In this document: positions 33,535 to 33,574 of the stretch, in pieces
How the letters are laid out: each line of letters opens with the position of its first letter
How positions within the stretch are numbered: the stretch's first letter is position 1
From: Candidatus Omnitrophota bacterium
GTDB lineage: Bacteria; Omnitrophota; Gorgyraeia; Duberdicusellales; 4484-171
NCBI GenBank assembly: GCA_023135905.1
Contig: JAGLSE010000022.1
Span: 1-33,574 of the forward strand
Direction: 5' to 3'
Length of the DNA: 33,574 nt
Translations under genes and position numbers: made by a program
Notes under the pieces: generated by a model
Told to the model about the DNA's origin: nothing
The model's database searches: none
The model's input: the letters and a program-made list of their open reading frames with translations, nothing else

Positions 33535-33574
33535 ATAATTTTAAACTAAAAATTAAGGGGGCTAACGCCCCCTT
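33535..33574 (-). terminator. intrinsic terminator of an upstream gene outside the window
   Basis: A perfect 8-base GC-rich stem, AAGGGGGC/GCCCCCTT, with a four-base loop (33555-33574). It is followed on the minus strand by AATTTTTAG. This would stop a minus-strand transcript entering from the right and implies that uppS begins a new transcript within 33241-33554. No convincing -35/-10 pair was found there. A TATAAT at 33485-33490 lacks a good -35. Confidence 0.7.

Overview
The window is an AT-rich bacterial chromosome segment. Every convincing gene lies on the minus strand, so transcription runs from the right edge to the left edge across about 31 genes. Gene content is almost entirely core: translation, isoprenoid and lipid precursors, replication, recombination, purine and folate metabolism. 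A diderm, free-standing bacterium with the MEP isoprenoid pathway is indicated by uppS, cdsA, dxr, rseP and ispG, a LysM lipoprotein with a lipobox, and bacterial-type synthetases. The GuaB3-type IMPDH-like protein, the LysM lipoprotein style and many short palindromic intergenic repeats suggest an uncultured lineage such as Omnitrophota or a relative. That placement is an impression, not a computed result.

Layout in transcription order (right to left). (1) A GC-rich terminator at the right edge closes an unseen upstream gene. A hairpin-rich leader follows, then uppS-cdsA-dxr-rseP-ispG-proS-rimP-nusA-infB-trpS-scpA-ruvB-tgt, tightly packed with several ATGA or longer overlaps. (2) tgt is followed by trmD, then a structured 290-base leader and rplS, rnhB and yraN. 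(3) fchA-folD-FAD oxidoreductase-guaB3 form an overlapping C1-folate/purine group. (4) A 630-base repeat-filled gap with a broken GIY-YIG gene precedes guaA, dnaE, an HU gene, hisS, aspS, a LysM lipoprotein, a PgpH-like HD phosphodiesterase and ybeY. (5) An 840-base gap full of repeats follows, including a 136-base element that can fold as a cloverleaf. Last comes a small hypothetical gene.

The most interesting points are as follows. FolD has lost all three residues linked to cyclohydrolase chemistry and overlaps fchA, whose family includes a stand-alone cyclohydrolase. This suggests a split of the two FolD reactions. RseP carries three copies of a roughly 50-residue repeat, two in place of the usual first PDZ region and one as a C-terminal tail. 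AspRS lacks its GAD domain, ProRS lacks its editing domain, and TrmD carries a roughly 40-residue insert. The IMPDH-like protein beside guaA is of the GuaB3 type rather than the canonical CBS-containing type. At least six families of intergenic palindromes occur, two of which share a 17-base word in the leaders of rplS and uppS.
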